Positions 34,575 through 43,269 of a stretch of 48,904 nt of DNA are shown here, in pieces. A program made the translations under genes and the position numbers. Positions within the stretch are counted from its first letter, which is position 1, and every line of letters begins with the position of its first letter. The notes under the pieces were generated by a model. It saw only the letters and a program-made list of their open reading frames with translations, had not been told where the DNA came from and searched no databases. The DNA comes from Bacteroidales bacterium (lineage in GTDB: Bacteria > Bacteroidota > Bacteroidia > Bacteroidales > VadinHA17), in the NCBI GenBank assembly GCA_025358455.1, contig JANYJP010000097.1, positions 1-48,904 on the forward strand, given 5' to 3'.

Positions 34575-35045
34575 TTAGTCGTTATCAATAACGTACTTTA
34601 ATTTTTTGATCAGTTCGGGCAGCTGCTCAGGTTTAATATGAGTATGATATTCGCCGTTAACATTCATAACCGGTCCGTTATTGCAACCACCCATACATGA
34701 AACTATCTCATAACTGAAGTTTCCATCTCTTGACGTTTGCCCGGCAACTATCCCCGTCTCTTCTTTTATCTTGTTAATAACGGCTTGCGATCCATTAAGG
34801 AAACATGATGTTCCATGACAGATTTTTATCTGGATCTTACCCGATGGTATAAACCTGAATTTGTCGTAAAATGTGGCAAGCCCATATATCTTTGTTGTGC
34901 TTAACCCAAGGAAGTTGCCAGTCTTTACAATCGCTTCTTCAGAAAGATAGCCGTGATCCTCCTGAATTTCCTGAAGAATTGGAATAAGATCCTCTCTTTT
35001 TCCCTGTTTGTATTTCTTCAGAATAATGTCAAGATCTGTACCCAT
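34575..35045 (-). CDS. hydC: HydC/NuoE-like [2Fe-2S] subunit
   Basis: This 156-residue thioredoxin-like protein binds one [2Fe-2S] cluster through C76, C81, C117 and C121 (KICHGTSCFLNG and SCMGGCNNGP; CX4C and CX3C). The N-terminal helical part (ILQEIQEDHGYLSEEAI) is typical of NuoE/HydC. It is the first gene of the minus-strand hyd cluster; its start lies 18 nt upstream of hydB, and a Rex-like double operator lies about 50 nt before it. Confidence 0.95.
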   Translation of the reverse strand: MGTDLDIILKKYKQGKREDLIPILQEIQEDHGYLSEEAIVKTGNFLGLSTTKIYGLATFYDKFRFIPSGKIQIKICHGTSCFLNGSQAVINKIKEETGIVAGQTSRDGNFSYEIVSCMGGCNNGPVMNVNGEYHTHIKPEQLPELIKKLKYVIDND

Positions 35046-35075
35046 CCAAATAATATATAGTATAAAAATTTAATG

Positions 35076-35083
35076 CAAAGATA
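35076..35083 (-). promoter_or_regulatory. -7 promoter element of the hydCBA operon
   Basis: On the minus strand TATCTTTG matches TAnnTTTG exactly; transcription would begin near 35069, leaving a ~24-nt leader. The nearest upstream TTG is 25 nt away, slightly too far. The Rex-like boxes begin 10 nt upstream of this element, so a bound repressor would block it. Confidence 0.6.
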
Positions 35084-35086
35084 ATT

Positions 35087-35135
35087 TATTTTATTGTTAA
35101 TAAATAAACAATGTTATTTTATTAACAATAAAATA
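35087..35135. promoter_or_regulatory. Double Rex-like operator within a perfect 18-bp inverted repeat
   Basis: Bases 35087-35104 and 35118-35135 are exact reverse complements with a 13-nt spacer centred on 35111. Each arm carries TTGTTAA or TTAACAA. Read as Rex sites (TTGTTAA-N4-TTAACAA), 35094-35111 matches 13 of 14 half-site bases and 35111-35128 matches 12 of 14; they share base 35111 and are related by the same dyad. The site lies between the hydC promoter and the divergent gene at 35329. Assignment to Rex is inference, supported by rex being in the same cluster. Confidence 0.68.
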
Positions 35136-35283
35136 CTGAGAACAAACAATCTGATTCCTTATTATATATTGCTGATTTATAATTTGTTATATAACATTTG
35201 TAAGGGTCTGATATTTTCAACTTCATACAGTATTTGATTGAATATTGTGATTTAAACTCAGAATCGAATGCATTCTGATTCTG

Positions 35284-35312
35284 TTGATACAGAGAAAAAA
35301 ATATTACTTTTG
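35284..35312 (+). promoter_or_regulatory. Promoter of the divergent sensor-phosphatase operon
   Basis: TTG at 35284-35286 and TACTTTTG at 35305-35312 are 18 nt apart, an excellent Bacteroidota promoter. Transcription would start near 35318, 11 nt before the ATG at 35329 and 26 nt before the in-frame ATG at 35344. Confidence 0.72.
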
Positions 35313-35328
35313 AGGTTGTTGTTTATTT

Positions 35329-35598
35329 ATGAACAGTAAGAAAATGGCTCAGAGAATTGAGATGCAAATTTGTCTAGGCAGTTCCTGTTTTTCAAGAGGT
35401 AACAAAGATGTTGTGATGTTTATCAAGGAATATCTCAGAAAGAATCATCTCGATGATAAGGTCATTTTCAGAGGAGCGCGTTGCATGGGTCTTTGCAGCA
35501 ATGGTCCTAACCTCACTATAAACGGGGTGTCAATAGAAGGCGTTACTCTTATAAAAATAGAGAGTATCCTGGAAAAAGAATTTGCCGGATTCATTTAA
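35329..35598 (+). CDS. Small [2Fe-2S] thioredoxin-like ferredoxin
   Basis: This 89-residue protein has the NuoE-type ligand set C15, C20, C52, C56 (ICLGSSCFSRG and GARCMGLCSNGP) and no extra domain, so it is a free-standing [2Fe-2S] thioredoxin-like ferredoxin. The in-frame ATG at 35344 (MAQRIEM) may be the real start given the promoter position. It is the first gene of the operon with the PAS-bearing hydrogenase-like sensor and the SpoIIE phosphatase and could carry electrons to the sensor. Confidence 0.88.
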   Translation: MNSKKMAQRIEMQICLGSSCFSRGNKDVVMFIKEYLRKNHLDDKVIFRGARCMGLCSNGPNLTINGVSIEGVTLIKIESILEKEFAGFI

Positions 35599-35615
35599 AC
35601 ACGAAAGAAATTAAT

Positions 35616-37508
35616 ATGACAGACAGAAAACCTGTTCTTTATATAAATGATGAAAAATGCAGAAACTCATATTCCTGTGTGCGTGTATGTCCGGTTAATG
35701 CCATTGAGGTAAAACCACAGAAAGCTCATCCGTTTATTCTTCCCAACAGATGTATCGGTTGCGGATTATGCTATGTATCATGTACGCCTCATGCAATAAG
35801 TTTCCGCGATTCGATGGAGGATGTAAAAAACCTGATTTCGTCAGGCAGAAAAACTGCCGCTCTGATAGAACCAAGCATTGCTTCGGAGTTTGACGACATA
35901 ACTGACTACCGGAAATTTGTTGGTATGATCAGGGCGCTGGGATTTGATTATGTGCATGAGGTTTCCTTTGGGGTTGATCTCATAGCTGCTTTATATGCAA
36001 AGCTATTTAAAAAAGCAGAAGGCAAGTATATGATTACTGCCAATTGTCCGTCTATTGTCAAACTTATTGAGAAGTTCCACCCCGAACTGGTACCCAATCT
36101 TGCACCTTTGGTCTCTCCTATGATTGCCACAGCTATGGTAGTAAAGGAATTATATGGTAACGCTGTTGCTACAGTTCAGATTGGTCCATGCATTGATTCA
36201 AAGGATGAAGCACTGAGGTACAAATCAGGAACACCGGTTGACGGGGTCCTTACATTTGTTGAGCTCAGGCAACTGTTTGATGAGGCAAAAATACAGGAGA
36301 GGCTGGTTAAATTGTCTGATTTCGATCCCCCTCATGGAAACTGGGGCGCCCTCTACCCTCTTCCTGCAGGTATAATTCAGGCCGGAGGAATAAAACGCGA
36401 CATGGTATCAAGCAGTGTAATTACAGCTTCGGGTAAGGAGGAGATTCTTGAAGCTATCAACGATTTTGATAAATATATAGATACGATTCAACATCATTTC
36501 AATCTATTTTTCTGTCACGGCTGCCTGCTTGGTCCAGGGATGCAACATCACAACGAGCGATTCCTGAGAAGGTCGCTTGTAAGGCACTATGCAGAAAAGA
36601 GAGTCGGTAAACTCGATAAGAATCTCTGGGAGAAGAATATGGAGAAATGGTCAAAGCTCGATTTTTCAAGAAGCTTTACACCCAACGACCAGCGTATCCC
36701 TGAACCACCGGAAGAAGCAGTACTTGAAGTTCTTAAGATCATAGGAAAAGATAATCCTGAAGAAGAGATTAATTGCGGAGCCTGCGGATACCTATCCTGT
36801 CGTGATTTTGCTACAACAGTTGCCAAAGGGCTTGCAGTTCCTGAGATGTGCCATACTTTCAATCTGAGAAATAAGCAGGAATATATAGAAACACTGAGGC
36901 AGACAAACAGAAAACTGGCTGATACCAAAAAGGCACTCAAAGAGTCTGAAGAGCTTGCCCGCAGAGAAAAAGAGGTAGCACAGAGCGCTTCTGATATGAT
37001 GAATAATATGCTTGAGAAACTTCCGACAGGTGTTGTCATTGTTGATAATTATCTTAAAATTTTGCACTCAAATCAAAGCTTCATCAATATAATTGGCGAA
37101 GATGCCAGGGCCATATCTGATGTGATTCCCGGACTTGCAGGAGCTGATATTAAAACACTTATTCCCTTTAATGTATATAACATGTTCACTTTTGTATTAA
37201 AGGAAGATGAGCCTGTTGTGAGCAAGGATGTTCATTTTGAGGATAAAATGCTGAATATCTCTATATTCCCGATCAAGAAAAACAAAATGTGCGGAGCAAT
37301 AATCCGCGACCTTTACTCTCCTGAAGTACAGGGGGAAGAGGTTACAAACAGGGTGAGTGAGGTAATTGAAAAAAATCTTGAAATGGTACAGAAGATAGGA
37401 TTCCTGCTTGGGGAAGGCGCTTCTGAAACGGAACAAATGTTAAACTCAATCATTGAGTCATATAAATCAAAAAAAAGCAGTCTTCAAAATAATCTGAAAA
37501 AACCATAG
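35616..37508 (+). CDS. Hydrogenase-like sensor with PAS domain (group C, phosphatase-linked type)
   Basis: This 630-residue protein is a paralogue of the sensor kinase at 28915. Ferredoxin motif 1 is C15-xx-S18-xx-C21-xxx-C25, with Ser for the second Cys; motif 2 is complete (C46/49/52/56). The H-cluster-like domain (~80-340) has L1 TANCPSIV with C144, L2 IGPCIDSK with C192 but Ser at the usual Lys place, and L3 FFCHGCLLGPG with C300 and C303, where the usual first L3 Cys position is F299. The Fe-S domain is complete (C387, C390, C395, C412), followed by a coiled coil and a PAS domain (~460-565). It has no kinase. The SpoIIE gene follows directly and is the likely output. Confidence 0.87.
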   Translation: MTDRKPVLYINDEKCRNSYSCVRVCPVNAIEVKPQKAHPFILPNRCIGCGLCYVSCTPHAISFRDSMEDVKNLISSGRKTAALIEPSIASEFDDITDYRKFVGMIRALGFDYVHEVSFGVDLIAALYAKLFKKAEGKYMITANCPSIVKLIEKFHPELVPNLAPLVSPMIATAMVVKELYGNAVATVQIGPCIDSKDEALRYKSGTPVDGVLTFVELRQLFDEAKIQERLVKLSDFDPPHGNWGALYPLPAGIIQAGGIKRDMVSSSVITASGKEEILEAINDFDKYIDTIQHHFNLFFCHGCLLGPGMQHHNERFLRRSLVRHYAEKRVGKLDKNLWEKNMEKWSKLDFSRSFTPNDQRIPEPPEEAVLEVLKIIGKDNPEEEINCGACGYLSCRDFATTVAKGLAVPEMCHTFNLRNKQEYIETLRQTNRKLADTKKALKESEELARREKEVAQSASDMMNNMLEKLPTGVVIVDNYLKILHSNQSFINIIGEDARAISDVIPGLAGADIKTLIPFNVYNMFTFVLKEDEPVVSKDVHFEDKMLNISIFPIKKNKMCGAIIRDLYSPEVQGEEVTNRVSEVIEKNLEMVQKIGFLLGEGASETEQMLNSIIESYKSKKSSLQNNLKKP

Positions 37509-38693
37509 GTGAACAGAAACTTTTTTATAGAGGTAAACAGCCAGCAGAGAAACCACGATGGAGAAAGGATCAGCGGGGATGTATTTCTGTATCGCTATAT
37601 TAAGGAGGAAGATAGAGTAATTGCAGTATTATCTGACGGAATGGGGCACGGAGTTAAAGCAAATATCCTGGCAACCCTTACGGCAACAATGGCAATTAGT
37701 TTTACCAGAGAACATAAAGAAGTTGACCGGATAGCTGAGATAATTATGAATACTCTGCCGGTATGCAGTGAGCGAAAAATCAGCTATTCAACTTTCACAA
37801 TAATTGATATTGAGAGCAGTGGACGCGTTACCGTACTTGAGTATGATAACCCATCGACAATCATTTTGAGGGGAAATCAGATTTTTGATCCTTCATGGAA
37901 AAAGGTTGTTCTTCAAAAAGGAAAACACTCAGGAAAGGTATTGAAAACATGCTCCTTTATGCCTGAGAAAGAAGACAGAATAATATTTTGCTCCGATGGA
38001 GTATCGCAGAGCGGAATGGGAAGTGAAGCTTATCCGTTTGGATGGGAAAGAGATAATATAGCAACTTATGCTGCCTCTCTTGTAACAAGCGAATCATCTA
38101 TTTCAGCAATCATGCTTTCCGGAAAAATTGTTACCATGGCTCATAAAAACGATAGCTACAAAGCCAGAGATGATATAAGCTGCGCAACAATTTATTTTCG
38201 GGAACCACGTAAATTACTGGTTTGTACCGGTCCCCCTTATGAGAAGGATAAAGATAAAGAGCTGGCAGGAAAAGTCATTGGGTACAAAGGGAAGGTTATC
38301 CTTTGCGGTGGAACAACAGCTGATATAGTTGCCAGGGAACTGAACCGGACAGTTGTCGATGAACTTATATTTGAAGATCCTGAACTACCCCCCGAAAGCT
38401 TCCTGGAGGGGATTGACCTTGTTACTGAAGGAATACTTACACTTCAGAAGGTAAATGAAATTCTGAAAACCTTTAATAACAGTATCAAGCTGGGTAAAGG
38501 ACCTGCAGATAAGATAGTAAGACTCCTTATGGAAAGTGATGAAATCCACTTTGTTATCGGAACAAGAATAAATATTGCACACCAGGATCCCAATCTTCCT
38601 GTAGACCTCGAGATCAGAAGAACTGTTGTAAAACGCATTGCACGGTTGCTGGAAGAAAAATGGCTGAAAAAAGTTAGTTTCGAATATATATAG
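37509..38693 (+). CDS. SpoIIE-type PP2C phosphatase linked to the hydrogenase-like sensor
   Basis: This 394-residue protein has a PP2C/SpoIIE domain (~1-230) with metal-binding ERISGDVF (D24), VLSDGMGHG (D43), FCSDGVSQSG and RDDISCATI. The last ~150 residues (LLVCTGPPYEKDKDKELAGK, VILCGGTTADIVAREL, ILKTFNNSIKL) are a separate conserved extension of unknown role. It should dephosphorylate a Ser/Thr-phosphorylated partner. It starts with GTG immediately after the sensor stop codon, so the pair is tightly coupled. No anti-sigma factor or STAS target is visible in the window. Confidence 0.88.
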   Translation: MNRNFFIEVNSQQRNHDGERISGDVFLYRYIKEEDRVIAVLSDGMGHGVKANILATLTATMAISFTREHKEVDRIAEIIMNTLPVCSERKISYSTFTIIDIESSGRVTVLEYDNPSTIILRGNQIFDPSWKKVVLQKGKHSGKVLKTCSFMPEKEDRIIFCSDGVSQSGMGSEAYPFGWERDNIATYAASLVTSESSISAIMLSGKIVTMAHKNDSYKARDDISCATIYFREPRKLLVCTGPPYEKDKDKELAGKVIGYKGKVILCGGTTADIVARELNRTVVDELIFEDPELPPESFLEGIDLVTEGILTLQKVNEILKTFNNSIKLGKGPADKIVRLLMESDEIHFVIGTRINIAHQDPNLPVDLEIRRTVVKRIARLLEEKWLKKVSFEYI

Positions 38694-38728
38694 TTCAAGG
38701 TAAAAGACATCCCGATAGCTATCTGTAC

Positions 38729-39169
38729 TTAGCGCCCTTTGCGGATATTGCAAAAGAATTCCAGTGTTTTTTTGAAGAGATGGGGCTGAATATCAGGGTG
38801 AGTGTTCTCTTCAGGAAGTTGCCCTGCTGAGATAACCTCAGCTATTTCAGAAAGGTCAGGTATCGGTCCAATTTCTGTTACGTGGGCCAGATAAAGTCTC
38901 CCCCATCCTTTCACTCCATCCTTGTTAACCGAATAGGTTGCGATACATTCTATACTGAACTGCATTGCCCCGGTTTCCTCCATTAATTCCCTGCACGCAG
39001 CTTCATGGGAGGTCTCTCCTTTTTCAATATGCCCGCCGGCAATCTCAAAAGTAGTCCTCAGATGATGGCGGACAAACAGCCATTTGTCTTTGTACCTGGC
39101 GGAAATAACAGAATATGTCAGAACTGCATAAGGTTCAAATAATGGATCATAAAACTTAACTTCAGTCAT
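38729..39169 (-). CDS. Nudix hydrolase
   Basis: This 146-residue protein has a full Nudix box starting at G46: GHIEKGETSHEAACRELMEE then TG (GX5EX7REUXEEXG), with E64/E65 as metal ligands. It begins MTEVKFYDPL and would hydrolyse a nucleoside diphosphate linked to another group. The substrate cannot be read. It stands alone between converging and diverging genes. Confidence 0.9.
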   Translation of the reverse strand: MTEVKFYDPLFEPYAVLTYSVISARYKDKWLFVRHHLRTTFEIAGGHIEKGETSHEAACRELMEETGAMQFSIECIATYSVNKDGVKGWGRLYLAHVTEIGPIPDLSEIAEVISAGQLPEENTHPDIQPHLFKKTLEFFCNIRKGR

Positions 39170-39254
39170 ACCGATTACACAATTTACAATTGCGAATGTA
39201 AGAATAATCAGGATAATTAATAATTAAGTACTTTTACTCACTAAATTATTTTTA

Positions 39255-40436
39255 ATGGGATTATTGCTAATTCTTCTATTAACAGATATTCTGACTCCGG
39301 CAGTTTTGCGGCAGCATTATCACCCCGTTTCAAAAGCAAAATACTTTGTATTAATCATCATTCATATAATTCTGAGTCTTTGGCTCTGGATTTTGTTTTT
39401 TGAAATAAACGGTTACAATACTTTTTTCGATACTCCGCGTCATGTTTGGATGATGATGAATCTTACAGGCATGATCTGCGCAGTTGTGGTTCCCAGGATC
39501 ATTCTTATTCTTTTCCACTTTTCAGGAAGACTGGCAAGAAGTAAAAGTGGCGGCCATTTAAGGTGGTTGACTAATATCGGGATGGCAATAATGGTTTTTA
39601 TTTTTTCCGTAATTGCAGTCTCAACATTATATGGCAGATTTAATTTCAAAACCGAAGAAGTCACTATAAAAATCAAAGGACTGAATAAAGATCTTGATGG
39701 TTTAAAAATTGTACAGCTATCGGATATGCATCTGGCAGGATTTTATCATCACCATAAAATACTTCATCAGGTTATGGAGAAGGTCAATACTTTTAAACCT
39801 GACCTTATTCTTAATACCGGTGATTTCGTTACTTTTGGTTGGAGAGAATTTGACAGAAACGACACGATTCTTTCAATTGTCAAAAGCAAATATGGTAATT
39901 TTGCGGTACTTGGTAACCATGACTTCGGAACATACGATCCCTATTTCACTGAGGCTGATAAAGACAATAATGTATTGATAATGAATAAGTTGATACAAGC
40001 TTCAGGTTACAGGGTTCTTAATAATGAGTATACAAAGGTTAAAATCGGAAATGCAAAAATTGCACTGATAGGTATAATAACAAAAGGCCGGCATCCTGAT
40101 ATGGTTCACGGGGATGTAAAAACTGCCATCTCAGGTCTGGACAGTGTTGATCTGAAGATACTTCTCAGTCATGATCCGAATCAGTGGAAAGAAGATGTAG
40201 CAGGCAAAACTGATATAGATATAACCCTGTCGGGCCATACACATGGCATGCAGATGGGTATTCTTACTAAAAAGTTCCGGTGGAGCCCTTCAAAATATTT
40301 TTATCCACACTGGAATGGACTTTATTCCGAGGGTAAACAGTTTCACTATGTGAACAGGGGGCTTGGGGTACTCGCAATCCCTTTCAGAATATGGATGCCT
40401 CCGGAGATAACATTAATCACTTTAAAACAGGAGTAA
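39255..40436 (+). CDS. Membrane-anchored metallophosphoesterase
   Basis: This 393-residue protein has about four N-terminal membrane helices (within 1-130), then a calcineurin-like phosphoesterase domain with all metal motifs in order: QLSDMHLAGF, LNTGDFV, VLGNHDFG, LLSHDPNQW and SGHTHGMQMG. The length and layout are like YkuE/YaeI-type phosphoesterases that act at the membrane, some on lipid substrates. A near-consensus -7 element TACTTTTA is at 39229-39236. It is followed by a strong hairpin at 40476. Confidence 0.9.
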   Translation: MGLLLILLLTDILTPAVLRQHYHPVSKAKYFVLIIIHIILSLWLWILFFEINGYNTFFDTPRHVWMMMNLTGMICAVVVPRIILILFHFSGRLARSKSGGHLRWLTNIGMAIMVFIFSVIAVSTLYGRFNFKTEEVTIKIKGLNKDLDGLKIVQLSDMHLAGFYHHHKILHQVMEKVNTFKPDLILNTGDFVTFGWREFDRNDTILSIVKSKYGNFAVLGNHDFGTYDPYFTEADKDNNVLIMNKLIQASGYRVLNNEYTKVKIGNAKIALIGIITKGRHPDMVHGDVKTAISGLDSVDLKILLSHDPNQWKEDVAGKTDIDITLSGHTHGMQMGILTKKFRWSPSKYFYPHWNGLYSEGKQFHYVNRGLGVLAIPFRIWMPPEITLITLKQE

Positions 40437-40475
40437 GGTCAATTATTAAAAGTGGTTTTATTCCGGTTAAAAGGA

Positions 40476-40505
40476 AACGGGCAGCAGAATAAACTGCTGC
40501 CCGTT
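40476..40505 (+). terminator. Strong hairpin terminator after the metallophosphoesterase
   Basis: AACGGGCAGCAG (40476-40487) and CTGCTGCCCGTT (40494-40505) form a perfect 12-bp GC-rich stem with the 6-base loop AATAAA. It starts 39 bases after the end of the gene. The following GTAATT is not a proper T-run, so ending may depend on the stem alone or the element may stabilise the mRNA end. Confidence 0.65.
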
Positions 40506-40858
40506 GTAATTACCCTTCCCTGAAGTAAAACTAACCACCTAACCTTGTTTGACTTGGCTGAAAATAGACTAACCGAATATTTTGCTAACCAATATCAGGG
40601 CGGGTAACGGGGAAATAGTTCTAATATTTATCTGACAAAATAAATTATCAGATTATGTCTTATTAACTGTTGCCTAAATTCAATTATCCAACAGTTAAAA
40701 TAATCCGCTAATGAAAAAGTTCAAAAATATTTTTATTATTATTCCTGTAACTTACTAACTCATTAGAGCCCAGAGGTTGGAACCGTCTTTCGTTATTTAT
40801 GATGTTGAGGTCTTCTTTTTTATTAAATTGCACAACCCTATCTATTACCGGAAAGAAT

Positions 40859-40978
40859 ATGAAAAATATATTTATATCGCTAATTATCTGTTCCTTAACT
40901 TATAGCGCATCGAGTCAGGTTAATAATGATTGCTGGATAAGAATCAATCAGCTTGGATCTCAGACTCCTGATATTTAG
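40859..40978 (+). pseudogene. Truncated start of a secreted protein (39 codons)
   Basis: A frame from ATG 40859 to TAG 40976-40978 encodes a signal peptide (MKNIFISLIICSLTYSASSQ) followed by NNDCWIRINQLGSQTPDI. The WIRINQLG stretch resembles the first strand of the immunoglobulin-like N-terminal domain of Bacteroidota glycoside hydrolases (usual form INQLGY), so this looks like the start of a lost secreted enzyme. No continuation is seen downstream in any frame. Homology rests on a short motif, so this is moderately uncertain. Confidence 0.5.
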
Positions 40979-41090
40979 GAGAACTGATAAGTTTTATCTT
41001 CGTCTTCACTCAATTTTAAAGTACCTTGAAAAGAAAAATTATAAGTTTCTTTCATTTTCCCAAGTTAATTAACAGAACTATAAATAATTA

Positions 41091-41798
41091 ATGACAAAAG
41101 ATCAAAGAACCGGAAACATTCAGGGTATAGAATTCAAAGTGATATATTCATCCAGAAGGAGTCTGGGGATAAGTGTACTTCCTGATTCATCGGTAATTGT
41201 AAGAGTACCCAACAGGACTACTGACAAAACAATCAGCAGGATCGTTAATGAAAAAGCTTCCTGGATAATTAAACACAGGGATAATTACATAAAACTGGAT
41301 AATAGTAAACTTAAAAGATCATATGCTGAGGGAGAGATCCATCTTTTTCGCGGACAGGAATCGGTTCTCAGGATTGAAAAATCAGCAAGATCATATATCA
41401 GATTCTGTGATAGTTTCATTGAACTAGGTCTGGCAGGGACAGATGATGCAAGGGCAATAAAGAGTTTGCTTTATAAGGGTTACAAGAACGAAGCAATGAT
41501 TCTCTTCCCAATGATCTTAAATGCAATGTTGAAAAAATATGAAGATCAGATGTTTAAACCGGCAAGTCTGGTGATACGTACTATGAAAAGGCGATGGGGA
41601 AGCTGTTCAAACAGAGGAATAATAACTCTGAGTACCGAGTTGGTAAAACTTCCCGACTTGTATATTGAATACGTTGTTACTCACGAATTATGCCATCTCA
41701 AACACCATAATCATGGTGCAAAATATTATATCCTTTTATCAGAACTCTTTCCAGAATGGAAAACAGTCAGAAAAGAGCTAAGGAAATATATCCAGTAA
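41091..41798 (+). CDS. YgjP-like (DUF45) zinc metallopeptidase
   Basis: This 235-residue protein carries RRWGSCSNRGIITLSTELVK followed by the zinc motif H198-E-L-C-H202 and H208 in HHNHGAKYY, the pattern of the YgjP/SprT-like metallopeptidase family often encoded beside restriction-modification genes, though none is seen here. The catalytic Glu199 and three His ligands are present. The target is unknown. It converges with the beta-CASP gene, 25 nt away. Confidence 0.9.
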   Translation: MTKDQRTGNIQGIEFKVIYSSRRSLGISVLPDSSVIVRVPNRTTDKTISRIVNEKASWIIKHRDNYIKLDNSKLKRSYAEGEIHLFRGQESVLRIEKSARSYIRFCDSFIELGLAGTDDARAIKSLLYKGYKNEAMILFPMILNAMLKKYEDQMFKPASLVIRTMKRRWGSCSNRGIITLSTELVKLPDLYIEYVVTHELCHLKHHNHGAKYYILLSELFPEWKTVRKELRKYIQ

Positions 41799-41823
41799 GT
41801 TACTTTAAAGACATCAAAAGCTA

Positions 41824-43224
41824 TTACAAATCAAACTCCTGGCCTTTAGCGGGAATTTCAATGTTTTTATATCCTTCAGCCTGTAGAGACGCAACATATT
41901 TCTTCTGAGTTTCATACTCTCCATGAACAATAAATGTCTTTCCCAGTGCGCTTTTATCCTGACAATTTAAGAAACTGATAAGTTCCTTGTAATCGCCATG
42001 ACCGCTGAATGATTCGATTTTTTTCACTTCAGCTTTTACCTCGTGAATTGTTCCAAATATTGAAACTTCTTTATCTCCTCTGCCTATTCTGGCTCCTAAA
42101 GTTGTCGGGGCACAATATCCTACTATCAGAATGGTGTTTTTAGGATCTGAAATATTATTTGCCAGATGATGTTTAATACGTCCTGCTTCCATCATACCCG
42201 ATGCAGAAATAATTACACATGGTTTTTTATGATCATTAAGTTTTTTTGAATCTTCTACCTTGTTTATGTAAAAAAGATTATCAAAACCAAACGGATCCGG
42301 ATCTGCCTCCAGCACCTTTAGAAAATTATTGTTATAACACTCGGGATGCATCCTGAACACTGTTGTTGCATTCACGGCGAGAGGGCTATCGACAAAAATG
42401 TCAATTTTAGGAAGTTTCCCCTGATTAAAGAAGTTATTAAGAGCAAATACAATTTCCTGTGTACGGCCTACGCTGAAAGCAGGAATAATCAGCTTTCCAC
42501 CTTTGTTTACACAGGTATCTATAACAATACTCAATAACTCATCAATTGCAACTACAGTATCGTGATGCAACCTGTCTCCATATGTTGATTCTGTAATAAG
42601 TATATCAGCCTGCGGGAATGGTTGCGGAGAGGCAAGTATCTGGTCAACAGGTCTGCCAATATCTCCTGTATATGCTATCCTTTTAATCTGACCCTTTTCA
42701 ATTATCTGGATGTTAGCTACTCCACTGCCAAGCATATGGCCCGTGTTGGTGAATTTAACCTTAATGTTATCGTCGATCCTGAATTTCATATCGTACGGAA
42801 CACCAATAAAGAGTTTCATACAAGCTGTAGCATCATCCTTTGTATAAATAGGAGTTATAACGGGAAGACCTTTTTTAACCCTCCGTTTATTGAATGTAAT
42901 AGCATCATGTTCCTGTATAAATGCTGAGTCTGCAAGCATTATTGCGCATAAATCTCTGGTCGCATTCGTACATACAACGGATCCCCTGAAGCCGAGCTTA
43001 TATGCATAAGGTATCAATCCGGCATGATCAATATGGGCGTGTGTAAGGATGATATGGTCGATTTGTGAGGGATCAAACATAAGATCCCTGTTCATACCAT
43101 CTGTCTCTAGTCCTTTGCCCTGAAACATTCCGCAATCGAGTAGTATTTTTTTTCCTAAGTCTGTAATAATAAGATGTTTACTTCCAGTAACCTCACGTGC
43201 AGCACCAATAAATTTTATTTTCAT
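41824..43224 (-). CDS. Beta-CASP metallo-beta-lactamase-fold RNase-like protein
   Basis: This 466-residue enzyme has the MBL zinc motif H62-A-H64-I-D66-H67, the later TGDIG and TESTYGDR motifs, a beta-CASP insert (AFSVGRTQEIVFALNNF, VDSPLAVNATTVFRMHPEC, IISASGMMEAGRIKHHLAN) and C-terminal SGHGDYKELI and VHGE, with the expected His residues. It belongs to the CPSF73-like RNA-processing group without a KH domain. It probably cuts RNA. The gene stands alone. Confidence 0.9.
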   Translation of the reverse strand: MKIKFIGAAREVTGSKHLIITDLGKKILLDCGMFQGKGLETDGMNRDLMFDPSQIDHIILTHAHIDHAGLIPYAYKLGFRGSVVCTNATRDLCAIMLADSAFIQEHDAITFNKRRVKKGLPVITPIYTKDDATACMKLFIGVPYDMKFRIDDNIKVKFTNTGHMLGSGVANIQIIEKGQIKRIAYTGDIGRPVDQILASPQPFPQADILITESTYGDRLHHDTVVAIDELLSIVIDTCVNKGGKLIIPAFSVGRTQEIVFALNNFFNQGKLPKIDIFVDSPLAVNATTVFRMHPECYNNNFLKVLEADPDPFGFDNLFYINKVEDSKKLNDHKKPCVIISASGMMEAGRIKHHLANNISDPKNTILIVGYCAPTTLGARIGRGDKEVSIFGTIHEVKAEVKKIESFSGHGDYKELISFLNCQDKSALGKTFIVHGEYETQKKYVASLQAEGYKNIEIPAKGQEFDL

Positions 43225-43269
43225 CCTATGTTTTTTTAAAGCGATTAAAGGTAATAAATTTGCTCAAGA

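Larger units (their letters stand above)
40437..41090. other. Gene-poor region with terminator and ORF remnant
   Basis: These 654 bases hold the hairpin at 40476-40505 and the truncated secreted-protein start at 40859-40978, listed separately. The rest is AT-rich with many stop codons in all frames. No tRNA, other RNA, operator or insertion-sequence end was recognised. Confidence 0.55.

Noticed and set aside
35185-35196. Perfect 12-bp palindrome TGTTATATAACA
   Set aside because: Half-sites lack the 4-base Rex spacer and no other operator family fits; may be chance in AT-rich DNA.
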